From: Zeus faber
Taxonomy: Eukaryota; Chordata; Actinopteri; Zeiformes; Zeidae
Direction: 5' to 3'
DNA: 64,000 nt
NCBI GenBank assembly: GCA_960531495.1
Contig: OY482854.1
Coordinates: 7,128,259 to 7,192,258 of the forward strand
Below, in pieces: positions 44,876 through 57,433 of this stretch. Both the position numbers and the translations under genes were made by a program. Numbering within the stretch: the first letter of the stretch is position 1; every line of letters begins with the position of its first letter. The notes beneath the pieces were generated by a model that ran no database searches, was not told the origin of the DNA, and saw nothing but the letters and a program-made list of their open reading frames with translations.

Positions 44876-45689
44876 ATATATATATAAGAATTTTGTAATG
44901 CTATATACAGGATATTTTGTCTAAAGAAACCTTAGAGTGAGATGGAGCATCATTTATAGACCTTTTATAAAAATGACTCATAAATACAGTAATAGACAAA
45001 ATAAATATCCATCAGTTAAACGTGAGCGTAGGTTGCTCTTAATGTTTCTCAGATGCCAGAAAGACTGCTCACATGCTGATGTAGATCAAACATGGTCAAT
45101 ACGGCAATACTCACACGCTGCATTGTGTGCTATGTGACGGGAAGCTCGTTCCAAGTTTTAAGAATCAGCTGGTCTCAAGGTTCAAGTTCAAGGTCAAGAG
45201 ATTATTATGTCACATACATATTGAAGTTTTTTCCATTTCTGTCCACTTGTGTTCAGCTGATTGGTCCGACTGGAGGCAGGGAGTTTTCTTAATGTTTGTC
45301 TGTCTTACAAAGGGGATCGGCGCACGGGCTCGTAAGCAGCCCAGCAGTGGAACGCCATTCTTCCTGCGCCCAAGAGGATCATTATTATCCACAATTATAA
45401 TAATAATTGTGTATAATTGTGTATAATTGTGGCCTGCAATCATATTGAAATGAACAATAAAACTCTCACCATGTCAGCGCACCACGGCCAGAAAGACTCC
45501 GTCTCCCTCCCTAAACCCTCACCTGTGGGCAGAGACTCCCACAAGTGGCGCCTGAGCAGAGACCCGGGAGGGGCAGGGCGCCGAGTAAAAGGTGCCCTGG
45601 AGTCTTTCTGTGGGCGCAGCTGGTGCTTGACTACGCCCCTTTGTCTGCCACATTTATATTTTGAATTTTATTTTCAAAATTGTTTTATC
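44513..45689. other. Unassigned DNA with an AT array
   Basis: Contains a long (AT)n array at about 44,815-44,872, a caaggttcaagttcaagg tract near 45,175 resembling an L2 heptamer tail, and tandem aattgtgtat units near 45,405. No gene. Confidence 0.4.
44815..44872. repeat. (AT)n microsatellite
   Basis: About 29 uninterrupted AT units, continuing imperfectly to 44,888. Confidence 0.95.
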
Positions 45690-45739
45690 ATCAAAAGAGC
45701 CATAACTGGCTCGCGAGCCATAGGTTCCCAACCCCTGCA
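45690..45739. mobile_element. hAT-type transposon terminus (fragment)
   Basis: aaaagagccataactggctc gcgagccataggttcccaac ccctg matches the known hAT end motif CAGGGGT.GGAACCTATGGCTC on the opposite strand. The other end was not found, so only one terminus is reported. Confidence 0.55.
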
Positions 45740-47018
45740 TAGACAATAGACAACTTTCCTCCGTAAGCGTTTCCAAAGGGCACAGTATTATTGTTTGCGC
45801 CACTGTCGCAAAGACAACCAGATTGCTTTCTGTTTTCTTCAGTGCAAAGTTCTGTGTAAGAAATGCGTAGCTGTCCTCCCATCTTTCTCTGGATTTTCCT
45901 GCATTTTTCCTTTTTTTTCCCATTGCCTCTTGGTTTTTTCATTTTCCCAGCATTTAAAGCTTTCAAACAAAAATAAAAATATGGTTGGCAGCGCCGCCAA
46001 CCTCCACTGTTACGTCTCCACTGGTGAGGGAAGAAAAACACACACACACACAACAGGCACTTTGCCCCTGCCTGCCTGGCACGTAACACCGCGATCCCTG
46101 CTCCACTACGCGATCCACTGTGCATCCCTGTTCCTGTTCCCTGTTTCTCCAAACAAAACCAATAATAACAGTGTGTTTTTAAGTGTGTTTTTATTGTAGA
46201 TGTTTCACGGTTAAAGTACTTCCTTTGTGTCATAAATCGAGCATTCATTTTCCCGTTAATTCGTACACGGCTGCAGTCCGTATGGCATAGTGAAATCAAG
46301 GCTTATAGAGAACAAATCTGAATACCGATTGTGTCATTATTCTATAGCCATAACACTGTGCAATCATCATCAACTTAATGATGATAAGTAAAAGCATAAA
46401 CGCTGTCTTTAAGTTGCCATGTAAGTTGTCCTCACCTTTTCCTTGACCAGGACCTCCAGTACTGGTGCAATCCTCCAATTTGGCCTTGTGTAACTACTTG
46501 GCCTGCTGAAGCAACTTGGGAGTTGCCAGATCTGAAAAGTGCTTTCATCTCACTTTCAGCTGTGCTGTGAGTAACATTAGGTGCAGACGATCTGTCCTCT
46601 GCCACTCAAGGGATGGGGACAAGGATGTGACGGTTTCAGGAGATGATAAAATGTTTTTTAATACCCCAATGGCTTGCCGCCGTACTCGTGTCTCATCTCC
46701 CCCTTCCATGCTTATTGTGACCTGAACATGACCCTGCTCAAGCTTCTCAGCCAATCACAGTGTGACAAATGACCTTCCTTCCGTTTCCACTATACTCTCT
46801 CTCACACATGTATACATTCTTCTCTTACATACATACTGTGTATTATCCTCAGACGTACATGCATTTTCTTCTTACATAGATACATTATTTATAATATGAA
46901 ATGTTTATTTATTTATTAAATATAAAATATATGAAAATGAGAGCAAATTAAAGAATGTCAGTGAAAATATATAAATATTGGCGTGAAAATGTTCTGAATG
47001 TATCTATTTATCCATCTA

Positions 47019-47059
<41 letters not shown>

Positions 47060-48927
47060 GTCATCTAGCCAAATTGTGATGGCTAGATGATTGGGTGAGA
47101 GAATCTTCAAAGCAAGAGGTCTTGTGGGGTGCTCCCAGTATGCAGTGCTTATTATCTACCAAAAGTGGGACAATTAAGGACAACCTGTGAACTGGCAACA
47201 GGGAGGCCCAAGGCTCATTTATGTGCGTAGGGAGCCAAAGCTAGCCCGTCCGGTCTGATCCATGCTGGCAAGCCAGTGGACGCAGTATGATGCTTTGGGT
47301 AATGTTCTGCTGGTATCTTAAATGAAATATTAAGTTGGGTATAAAGACTCCAATCAAATATTTGGAATGGTTCCAAATAAAATTTCTGCCTTGTTCAATC
47401 AGTCCATTTAAAGGCAAACCGACCTCACCCAAATTCTACTTTCTACTTTCGTGTCATTTTTCATCCTTTTCCTTTGTCCTTTTTTTCACCCTTCTCTACC
47501 TTCATCTGCCGTTTTTACAAAAAAATGACAAGAAAGAAATAAAAAAATAAATAAAAAAATAAATACAACAATACAATAAATACACCACATACTAGATATA
47601 GCATACACACAGTGAAACGTAGCAATAAAAAAACAACTAGATGAATAAAAAATATTCTCGTAGAAATCAACCCACTAATTTAATTTCCAGGCCAGTCAGT
47701 TTTTTGAAAAAGTTACAACTAAGTCTTCTCTATTTATTCCTATAGCAGTTCGTCCCCTTGAGACGACCCCCCCCCAAACCCACCCCCGCCCCCCACATCC
47801 TATCTCAATGCTTCTTCCTTCCATCTCCTTTCTCCCTGTTCTTCTTCTTTCCTTTCAGCACCATGCCTTTTTCTTCACTGGACCAGCTGTTATTGTAGTC
47901 ATTTGTTTCCATTAGCCTGAGCGGCGGGTGAGGTGCTGTTTTCTTTTGAGGGCTACTTTGCGGATAGGTGGCCCCAGCGCAATGAGACAATGATGAGGGC
48001 TCCGCCCGGCGCGGAATATCAATTGAGCCTGGGGCCACTCGCACTGCATGTCAATGGTTAGGGGAGCTCGAGGTCTCAGCATTTGTGTGGGTGTGTGTGT
48101 ATGTGTGTGCATGTGTGTGTGTGCTCATTTGAATCACCTTGTTGAGAGCCTGTGCTTCTCAAAGTATGTGTGTTTATCTTTATTGGAGTGCATGAACACA
48201 GGCGTCATTTTAACTTGACCGGCGATGTTTCGGGAAAAGCTGTTTTTTATGCAGATGAATTTGTGCGTGTGTGTGGTTGGGTGTATGTGTGTGTCAATCT
48301 TCTCTCTTCTTGTACCACCAGGGGGCATAGTGAGTGGGCACCAGTCTGACTTGCCATGAGCTGTCAGGGTTCCAGGACTTTGTGCGTTCAAAGCAGTGGC
48401 CAAGTGGGAGCATGTCCCTGAAGCTTTTCAATTCAAAAAGGTGTCCAAACTAAAAACCCGGACATCTACTAGGATATTTATGCTAAAGTGATGGCAGCTT
48501 TTAAGGGAAAACTCAATTCCAGTTGGATGGTGGCTTCATGTGTTGTCTGCTGTGCTGTGATAGTCAGAGGAATCGTGTTAGCATTTGGAATTTCCAGAAT
48601 TTAATGAACCTATTTCAGATAGCAAACATAATAAAAAAAAATATATACTGCATCCGACCATACTAGCAATCTGAGTACCATAGAAATCTAATGAGATATA
48701 ACCAATGATGCATTCTTTGTAAATACTTATCATTGGTGGACAATACCAAGGGTCCAATTTTGCGAGTCAGTTGATTTTATTCATTAGTTGTCCTAATAAA
48801 TGGCAGAATTTGCTGTGTCACCCTTGATCAAAATTTTGGGGAAGACTCTCTGAACCTGTTTGTAAATGATTTTCCAGCTCTACTTTTACCATAATTATAT
48901 GTTGTTTGTTACAACTTGTTTGTTACA
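45740..48927. other. Gene-free DNA with one candidate conserved block
   Basis: No supported exon. It includes a hAT-like ctgtttctccaaacaaaacc block near 46,140, a short frame at 46,545-46,754 (minus) that I could not identify, a (TA)n array at 47,022-47,055, an A-rich simple tract near 47,520-47,580, a C-run near 47,770, and the block described next. Confidence 0.4.
47880..48260. promoter_or_regulatory. Candidate conserved non-coding element
   Basis: Unique, balanced-composition sequence with ccagctgttattgtagtcat, ccccagcgcaatgagacaat, ggaatatcaattgagcctgg and, after a TG tract, ttaacttgaccggcgatgtt. It resembles no repeat in the window and lies far from any gene. Composition is the only basis. 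Confidence 0.22.
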
Positions 48928-49211
48928 ACTGTTACAATTCTCCCACTCTTGGGGTTGTGGTTAGTTGTTACAAGACCAAAACATGGTAAGATAGTTCTCC
49001 AAAGAGGGGGATTGGTGGCGGTTCTGTGTAAGAAAAAACTGTGCTCTTGTCATTCTACAGGTTGTCCACAGGACAGAGTTATTGCAGCAGTTCTTGATGA
49101 TTAAACAATGAATAAAGAGTTGCATTGGAGGTAGAGAAGTTGAACGTCACTTGTAGACTAACTCTGTCCTAGATGCAATGACATAATACTCTGTGTTGAA
49201 TGCATGCTGAC

Positions 49212-49213
<2 letters not shown>
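48928..49213 (+). repeat. Dispersed repeat family R2, copy 3
   Basis: Matches copies 1 and 2 from the ctccaaagagggggattggt block through the splice-like site and the GCPQDRVIAAVLDD frame to gaatgcatgctgaca. Its first 250 bases are missing compared with copies 1 and 2. Confidence 0.6.

Positions 49214-49216
<3 letters not shown>

Positions 49217-49248
<32 letters not shown>
49217..49248. repeat. (TA)n microsatellite, target of a Tc1 element
   Basis: About 15 TA units directly left of the Tc1 end, with a few more TA units on the far side (50,769-50,777). Confidence 0.9.
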
Positions 49249-49254
<6 letters not shown>

Positions 49255-49256
<2 letters not shown>

Positions 49257-50768
49257 GTTGGGCAAAAAAGTATTTAGTCAGCCACCAATTGTGAAAGTTC
49301 TCCCACTATCCTCAACTATGAGAGACAAAATGAGAAAAAAAAAATCTAGAAGATCACATTGTCTGATTTTTAAATAATTTATTTGCAAATTATGGTGGAA
49401 AACAAGTATTTGGTCAATAACAAAAGTTAATCTCAATACTTTGTTATATACCCTTTGTTTGCAATGACAGAGGTCAAACGTTTTCTGTAAGTCTTCACAA
49501 GGTTTTCACACACTGTTGCTGGTATTTTGGCCCATTCCTAGAGCAGTGATGTTTTGGGGCTGTCGCTGGTCAACATGGACATTCAACTTCCTCCAAAGAT
49601 TTTCTATTGGGTTGAGATCTGGAGACTGGCTAGGCCACTCCAGGACCTTGAAATGCTTCTTACGAAGCCACTCCTTCGTTGCCCGGGCGGTGTGTTTGGG
49701 ATCATTGTCATGCTGAATGACCCAGCCACGTTTCATCTTCAATGCCCTTGCTGATGGAAGGAGCTTTTCACTCAAAATCTCACGATACATGGCCCCATTC
49801 ATTCTTTCCTTTACACGGATCAGTCGTCCTGGTCCCTTTGCAGAAAAACAGCCCCAAAGCATGATGTTTCCACCCCGATGCTTCACAGTAGGTATTGTGT
49901 TCTTTGGATGCAACTCAGCTTTCTTTCTCCTCCAAACACGACAAGTTGAGTTTTTACCAAAAAGTTCTATTTTGGTTTCATCTGACCATATGACATACCC
50001 TCAATCCTCTTCTGGATCATCCAAATGCTCTCAGGCAAACTTCAGACGGGCCTGGACATGTACTGGCTTAAGCAGGGGGACACGTCTGGCACTGCAGGAT
50101 TTGAGTCCCTGGCGGCGTAGTGTGTTTCTGATGGTAGCCTTTGTTACTTTGGTCCCAGCTCTCTGCAGGTCATTCACCAGGTCCCCCCGTGTGGTTCTGG
50201 GATGTTTGCTCACTGTTCTTGTGATCATTTTGACCCCACAGGGTGAGATCTTGCGTGGAGCCCCAGATTGAGGGAGATTATCAGTGGTCTTGTATGTCTT
50301 CCATTTTCTAATAATTGCTCCCACAGTTGATTTCTTCACAACAAGCCGCTTACCTATTGCAGATTCAGTCTTCCCAGCCTGGTGCAGGTCTACAATTTTA
50401 TTTCTGGTGTCCTTTGACAGCTCTTTGGTCTTGGCCATAGTGGAGTTTGGAGTGTGACTGTTTGAGGTTGTGGACAGGTGTCTTTTATATTGATAACGAG
50501 GTTCAAACAGGTGCCATTAATACAGGTAACGAGTGGAGGACAGAGGAGCCTCTTAAAGAGAAAGTTACAGGTCTGTGAAAGCCAGAAATCTTGCTTGTTT
50601 GTAGGTGACCAAATACTTATTTTACAGAGGAATTTACCAATTCATTCCCCCCATTCTGTCTCTCATAGTCGAAGTGTACCTATGATGAAAATTACAGGCC
50701 TCTCTCATCTTTTTAAGTGGGAGAACTTGCACAATTGGTGGCTGACTAAATACTTTTTTGCGCCACTG
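49255..50768 (-). mobile_element. Tc1-type transposon in a TA array
   Basis: Ends are CAGTTGGGCAAAAAAGTATT and, inward on the minus strand, CAGTGGCGCAAAAAAGTATT, continuing tagtcagccaccaattgtg on both sides. Length is about 1.51 kb, normal for the family. It holds a nearly complete transposase on the minus strand with few breaks, so it is relatively young and of a different lineage from the Tc1 at 29 kb. Confidence 0.95.
49506..50438 (-). pseudogene. Tc1 transposase (DD34E), lightly damaged
   Basis: Starts [20 protein letters not shown], with two helix-turn-helix parts (residues about 5-60 and 75-125, linked by SGAPRKISP) ending at LKFA. It continues EHLDDPEED, then [16 protein letters not shown] (first Asp), [37 protein letters not shown] (second Asp) and [18 protein letters not shown] (Glu): the catalytic triad is complete. 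Two in-frame TGA codons lie after LKFA (near 50,030) and in the DDPEEDW motif (near 49,996, where Trp is expected). A frame shift follows NITAL near 49,545, diverting the last 40 or so residues. Confidence 0.93.
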
Positions 50769-50777
50769 TATATATAT

Positions 50778-51379
50778 AAATAGAATGAAAAAAATGAATT
50801 TGAATTATGCCTTTTACAACATTTTTATTGAATTATTAGTTAAGGATTCAAATATTATTTCAGAAGAAAACACATTCAACATTAACTCATTGAAGGAGTA
50901 CAGCACTATCCAATTGTAACCATTTAAAGCACTCATTGTGGTTCTAAATGTGTATTTTGTTCTGCAAAAGTCTGGAAATGCATGCAATGCAAGCCTGAAA
51001 TCTGGCTTCAAACCAAACTTCAAAGCCTGATTTTTCATAACTTTTGTTTCCAAAACCTTAATGTCTAATAAGACGTAACTTCCAAAATATGTGCTTGATT
51101 CCTACAACTGATGTATGTGACCCTAAAGTATGCAGCGTCTCACATTTGTCCGGTCCCTGATTGCTGGGAAAATAAATTATGCTACCTTGTCTCCTTTGTT
51201 TGAAGCTGCAGTAGCTGGAGAGAAAGTTGAATCTTTGTTTACGGGTTATTTTGTAGGGCAGTATACTCATGCGTAAATGGATGCCATTGAGCGCCTCTGC
51301 TGCAGATGACTGGGGTGTTGTGACCCAGATTGTAATTCTGTCTCCATATAGAACAGAAATCTTGAATCTGGCGCAGGAT
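50778..51379. other. Unassigned spacer
   Basis: AT-rich sequence without a recognised gene or repeat; the right part may belong to the adjacent gypsy fossil. Confidence 0.35.
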
Positions 51380-53940
51380 AATCCTCTTGCTCTGCTACTT
51401 GGGTATAAAGAAAAAGTACAACCTCATTTTGTGGCATTTCTTTTGGGATGGATTAAAAAGGGATGTTGCCTGCCATTGTCAGTCTTGTCCTACATGTCAG
51501 GTAGCTGGGAAACCAACCCAGACCATTCTTCCTGCTCCACTGTATCCAATTCCAGGTGTGTGATAAATTTGAACGTGTTTATGGTTAACTGCCTGGGCCC
51601 ACTTCCACATACAAAAGAAGGTAATAACTTTTTTTGACAGTGATGTGTGCGTCCACTCGACTGGCAGAGGTGTTTCCTTTGCGCAAAATCACAACTCCCG
51701 GAATTGTAAAGGCTCTGACAAGGTTTTTTTCATTGTTTGGCTTGCCCGAAGTTGAAAAAACAGACCAGGGTTCAAACTTTATGTCATGTGAGTTTGCTCA
51801 GGTATCAAAGCAGATCAAAATTAAACACTCCCATTCCAGTGCATACCACCCTGAGAGTCAGGGCTCGCTTTGGCGTTTCACCAGACATTAAAAACTATGT
51901 TACACACTTATTGCCTGGAGTATGAAAATGACTGAGATGGCGGGGTTCACATGCTAATGTTTGCTATAAGGGAGGTGGTTCAGGAATCTCTGGGGTTTAG
52001 CCTGTCAGAGTTGGTATTTGCCCATACTGTGTGCGGTCCCTTGAAGCTTTTGAGGGAAAAGTGGTTGTGTGAAAGTGCGGAACAAAACTTGCTGAACTAT
52101 GTGAGTAACTTCAGGTTCAAACTACTGTACGCCATGCTTGTGAGATAACCAGGGATAATCTTGAGGGAACACAGGCCAGAATGAAGGGATGGTTTGACAA
52201 GCACGCTAAAACAGGGTTTTCCTGCCTGGTGATAAGGTTTTAGTGTTGCCAATTCCAGGGTCTAGCTTGCAGGCTCGCTATAGTGGATTATTTGGTCCAG
52301 GAAAAAGTTGGTGATACACTGTCTTGTAGCCACTCCCGAATGGTCAGCGTGTAACTCATCTCTTTCATATTAATATCTTTAAACCTTACTATGATATGAA
52401 ACATATACGGCTGCATATGGAGTCCAGTTCTGAGACAGAGGAATCTGCTGTGACCTCGGTGGCAATGTCCGATGTTGAAGTTGTTGAACCGCGTGTTAGT
52501 CTTGTGACAAGTAATCTTGGGGGCGCTGTACGGTGCTGAAGTGAGTGACGGGGTTTTGTCTGTGGCCTTGACTGAAGAAGAGTTGTCAAACTCTTTGAGA
52601 TTTTGCAAAATCTTCCTGCTCACTTGTCTCATCTGTCCGAGCCGCAGAGCTCGGACTTGGTTGTTAATTGAGTTCAATAAAACACTGTTTGCTGATGTTT
52701 CCTCTCAGACATACTTGTTAAAGCACAATATTGATGTGGGTGACTCCAGTGAATCCTGTGAATCCAAAGAAGCGTCACCGTCTTAAGGAACAGGTGGAGT
52801 ATATGCTCCAGTATGATATTGTTGTACAATTGTACTGTTTCGAGCTCCAAGTGTTTGCTTGCTGTTAAAGCTCATGGTGAAGACTGCTTTTTTACAGATC
52901 TTCAAAAAGTGAACACAGTACTCTGCGTTTTACACTCTTGATCACATTCTTCAGTATACAGTCATGGCTTTCAGCACGTATAATGTGCGGGCCACTTTTC
53001 ATCGTTTGATGAACATGGTTTTATCTGGTCTGCCATGCTGTAAAGCATATCTTGACGATCGGGTGGTCTGTATTGAATGGTGGGCTGAATATCTGGGCCA
53101 ATTGCGCACAGTGTTTTGTCAATTGACAGAGGCACGTTTCATTGTAAACTTGTTGGGCAGGCAATGGTAACACATCTTGGGAAGGTCGTGAGGGGAGGTG
53201 ATGTTTGACCTGTCAGGGCGAAGGTGGAATGCATTAGGGCTTTCCCCATTCCAACCACCTGAACTGAGCTTTGCCATTATTTAGCAATGGTTGGTTATTA
53301 TAGAGTATCGCTTTTAACTGATCTGCGAGGTCCTAAGGTGAGCTTTGAGTGATCTGATACCTGTTAGTCAGCGTTCGAACAGACAAAAGCCTCCTGTTAA
53401 ACGCACCTGTCCTTGCGGCACCCCGGTTTGACCAGCCATTTAAGTTAGCAGTGGATGCAAATGACAGGGTCACTTGAAAAGGAAGCACTGGCGATTGTCA
53501 TGGCTCTAGAACATTTCAAGCTCTATGTTGGCTCGTCTAGTGCTTGGTGGTTGTTTACACAGATCACAATCCTCTTATTTTTCTGCATAAAATGCAGAAT
53601 AAAAATATACTTTGATGAGTTTGAGTTCGCGACTTCAGGCCTTTAACGTGGAGCCCAAACTTATCCGTGGCAGAGATAATGTTCTGTTTGACGCATTGTC
53701 GTGCCTGTAAACAGCTGTTTCCGGAACAGTGTATTCTGAGTGTATATTCTTGTGTTAACTTTTCTCCTTATTTTTCAGCATACATTGTTCAACTTAGGGT
53801 GGGGGTGTTACATGCCTGGTGTTACATGTTGGACCTCTTTTGAGGAGAGCCCTCCTAGGGGTCGTAACATTGTCACATGTGTGTTCATCACCAGCTGTGT
53901 TGATAACCAGATTTACAATGGCTGTAGATGCCTTTAAATA
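51380..53940 (+). mobile_element. Gmr1-like Ty3/gypsy fossil with integrase upstream of RT
   Basis: On the + strand, integrase comes first (zinc-binding remains about 51,420-51,560, core about 51,570-52,160), then a linker, then reverse transcriptase (about 52,740-53,170), then RNase H (about 53,440-53,720). This order is that of the Gmr1 group of fish gypsy elements, not the usual RT-RNase H-integrase order. A polypurine-like gggtgggggtg near 53,800 is followed by a possible LTR start. It is an old, heavily broken fossil with many breaks and no intact reading frame; the 5' part (LTR, gag, protease) is not recognised. Confidence 0.75.
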
Positions 53941-54720
53941 ATAAATCTCATAAACTTCTTGGATACTAAGAACCTCTACAAACCTACATGCTGAATTTTG
54001 AAATGTTCAAAAATAAACTGCCACCACCAAGGGTATATCTGGTTTCTCTGTCGTGAATCTCCCGCTAGCAAAGGAAACTACATTTTTCGTCCCCCATGAG
54101 GTCTACTTTAAAGTGGAACCCCAGATAGCATCTTGCTTCTGCATCTTATTCAACATCTGCAAATTCCCCAGAGGAGCAGAGCTACACAATGAGCAGAAAG
54201 AAAATCGCAATATACACCACCATGATGTCTGAGCCCTTCCAAAATATGTTATCCTGTGCTAGGTATTAAGCGGAAAACCTTCCGTCTCTCTGGGAAGCTA
54301 AATCCATGCGGGAGACCCCAGTGACTCACCTTTTTTACCTACTGTGGGTGTGTAGTTCGCCCCAAGTATAGCCCAGTGGAGGCATGACTCAAACCATGCA
54401 GTCACACATGCATGCAACACTTGGCCTTCAGGGACTTCCGAGCAGAGGCAGAGTCATTTATCATTTCACCAGCACTCTGCTCTTCTTTTTCTTTTTCATC
54501 TTCAGCTCTCTTCATACGGCCACCTAGAGGATAGTGTATAGCTGAGGCAATGGTTACTACCTAATGGTTAGGAACCAATGTAATTACAAAGGGAAGACCA
54601 ATGTAGACCAACAAAATGTATCAATGGTACATGAGATGATCGAACAGATAGATAGATAGATAGACAGATATTCATCCCTTGAGGGTAGTCAGAACAGCTC
54701 ACATCAAGCACAATACGCAA
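53941..54720. other. Unassigned DNA
   Basis: No gene. A short (GATA)n tract lies near 54,648-54,668. The left 60 bases may still be LTR of the gypsy fossil. Confidence 0.35.
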
Positions 54721-54722
54721 TA

Positions 54723-55022
54723 CAGGTACTCCTCACTTAACGACCGAGTTCCATTACTAGGACCAGGTTGTTAAGCAAATTGGTCAATAAGCAAGGACCC
54801 GTGTTATTTCAAGGGGGCGTGGCGATTCCCAACGCTAGTGTAGGAAATACTGACAGACTGCGGGAACGAGACTGAAAACGGTGATGCACGATGAGATGCT
54901 TGCTGCTGAGACGTCGCGTACGCCACGGAATTGTACTCAGTGAACAATACAGACTGGTCGGAGACCTGGTTGTGAGTGTGAACGGTCGTTAAACAGGTTG
55001 GTCGTTAAGTGAGGAGAATCTG
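54723..55022. mobile_element. Second pogo/Tigger-like MITE
   Basis: A 300-bp element with ends CAGGTACTCCTCACTTAACG and CAGATTCTCCTCACTTAACG (acc follows on both), flanked by TA (54721-54722, 55023-55024). Different family from the MITE at 44.1 kb. Confidence 0.9.
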
Positions 55023-55410
55023 TAATGATAATGTAATAGAATAAACATAGCGATACAATTGGCCATATACAATAAACCTAGAATCAACTAAAAGATAGAA
55101 GAAAAAGACTAATTTGGCAATAAAAAAGAAACCAAAAATGTAACAATAAATAATCAAAATATACAAACAATAACAAGAAAAATAATGCTTACATGAATAA
55201 TAGACAGGAACAAATTGACAGAATACAATAAATAAAAAAGCAATAAACAATAAAAAATAAACCTAAAAATAAACAATAAACCTTTATATCAACAATTCAC
55301 ATCAACCAGTTCATGTCCAGAACCACTAATCTAAGACCACCATTTCAGGACCACCAGTCAATTACATCTCAGTTATAGCTAAGGCGCAGGTGCTGACCAT
55401 TAAATTTAAA

Positions 55411-55412
<2 letters not shown>

Positions 55413-55444
<32 letters not shown>
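55413..55444. repeat. (AAT)n microsatellite
   Basis: About ten aat/taa units. Confidence 0.92.
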
Positions 55445-55445
<1 letters not shown>

Positions 55446-57433
55446 TGAAATGAACCTGCCGTATCTGCTAATGCAAAGGTCTGTGTGTATGCAAATTTCT
55501 ATTAAACTTAATGCATATACATATTGCAAATACGTATGCAAAGGTCATGTAATTCTATGGGACCAGATACCCATGAACATCCATGCAAAGGTCTCTTGAG
55601 CCACTCTTCTATCGTAGGCCTTTTTAGAGACACACAAATCTCTTATTTTGGCAGAAATTCACTACCCACTCTAAGCATTCACAGTTATGCTCAACTTTCA
55701 CAGATAAATTCAAAAATTATTTTACAGGTTGGGAGAGTACCTCAACATTTGCAAAGGTTTGTGACGCGATCACTAAATACTAAATATACCGGTTGCAATT
55801 GCAGAGGAATCTCTGGAAATGTTAGATTAAAAGCACATCTTGAGATTGCTGTCATTAAAATAAATAAGATGAAAGGGGACTTTCATCTTCCATCAATTTG
55901 GATCAACAAGCAGCTCAGAGACATGTTCTCTGATAGAAATGCATTCACTGGCTGGAAACCCATCAAACATTTCGCTTTCAACCGAAGGGCATGCTACAAG
56001 TGTGCCCACCAGCAGTGAAGACGTGCTTTTTCATTTTGTTAATATTGGGAAGCAGTTTTCTGTGTTATGTTTATGGGTGCTAAAAATCATTCTGTGCGTT
56101 AATGGTGAACTAGAGATGACATCAGCCGCAAACCTCAGGAAATGATGGTGAACGTCATGTAAATCTTTCTACGGTGACCAGGATGGTGGCGACAACATCC
56201 CCACAACGACCATTCTACTGACTCGGATATGTTTGGGAAGACAAAATAAAACACTTGCCAGGACATTGAATTCAGCTAAACAAAACCTTTTTGGTCCCGT
56301 CTCTGAACAGCATTACACGTTCAGCCCTGGGCAGTGTTAGAGTAAAATCAGTAGCTTCTTGAAGTCCACATTTCTCTTTAGAATCAACATCCGGTTTTGT
56401 TGTCCGTGACAGCATGACAGTAAAAGTTAAGAAAATGTCACTTGAACATTTTTGGTGGAAGGATCCATCATCCGATGCGGTGCATGGTAATTTTTTGTTT
56501 CATTTATAATCAAAGTTAATGAAGGTAATGCTTTATGTATCCTTAGCGGGAAATTCAGGAAAACTCCTTAACTTAAGCAGTAACTTAACCTGCTACTTAC
56601 TTAGCCTACTAACTGCTTGACTAGCTGATTGCTAATTCTGATGATTTGCATTGGTTCTTACAGACTGCTGCGCATGTTGTTTGCAATAATTGTTGCAATA
56701 ATCAAAATTATGTCGGTAATATGTCATTTGTGATGCACCACATTGCATACATTGTGTATTTGTTTCCCCAACCCAGTTGGAGTAAAACACTTGGTATAAT
56801 CTACCTTTTGAGATTCTACTGAGGTAGAATGTGAAAAGGTAGGGGGTTACCTTTGAGGATTTCCGTTCTAGCCTTTGTACCATCTCTTTCCATGTTATAA
56901 ATTGTTCCTTTCATGGTCACCATTCTCGGAATTGCGGCTTTGTCCTGAATTCACCTCCCCTGTGGGTTTTTTTTATGAAAAAGGAGCAGGTCCAAAGCCC
57001 TGTCAAAACAGGATTAGTTCTAATAGAGGAGGTCAGGTCAAGTAATTTTCTCCTGCAAATGAAGCCCCCCCCTCCCCTCATATGGAACATGATTTTGAGT
57101 TGTGATTTTGTCAAGAGTTGGCCGTTTTAATTCTAGCAAAAGAGAGGAGAGAGAGGTGTTTTGAGATTAATCACCAATACTTAGTATAGCGAGATCTCAT
57201 CTTTGTCTCATCTGGTAAAACAATGGATGGCTTTTCTTTTATCGAACCCCCTAAGAAGAAAAGCAGTGGGTGATTTCTAAAAATAATATGTTGGGAAGAA
57301 CATGTGTGTTTTCGAAGAACAATGACTTGAATGGTTGACCAAAGAAACGCTGCTCTGTCCCCCTTTCCATTTGTCTTTTTACCTTTCTAAATCCATCCAT
57401 TTCTCCATAGACTATACAACACTGCACTTATCT
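55445..57433. other. Gene-free DNA with an unidentified 165-codon frame
   Basis: The + strand frame at 55,524-56,018 is open but matches nothing I know; codon and residue make-up do not argue strongly for a gene. The beginning of the stretch repeats the word atgcaaaggtc three times (55,471; 55,535; 55,584). The remainder holds no recognised repeat. Confidence 0.35.

Noticed and set aside
45175-45225. L2 LINE 3' tail near caaggttcaagttcaagg
   Set aside because: Resembles the heptamer tail and the following gtcacatacata, but no LINE body is attached, so it was not annotated as an element.
46296-46754. Minus-strand frame with a possible splice donor after AQLKV as a host exon
   Set aside because: The protein is unrecognised, the frame begins without a proper ATG context, and no second exon could be linked.
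55524-56018. 165-codon + strand open frame as a host gene
   Set aside because: No recognised domain, no obvious exon partners or promoter, and chance frames of this length are possible in 64 kb.
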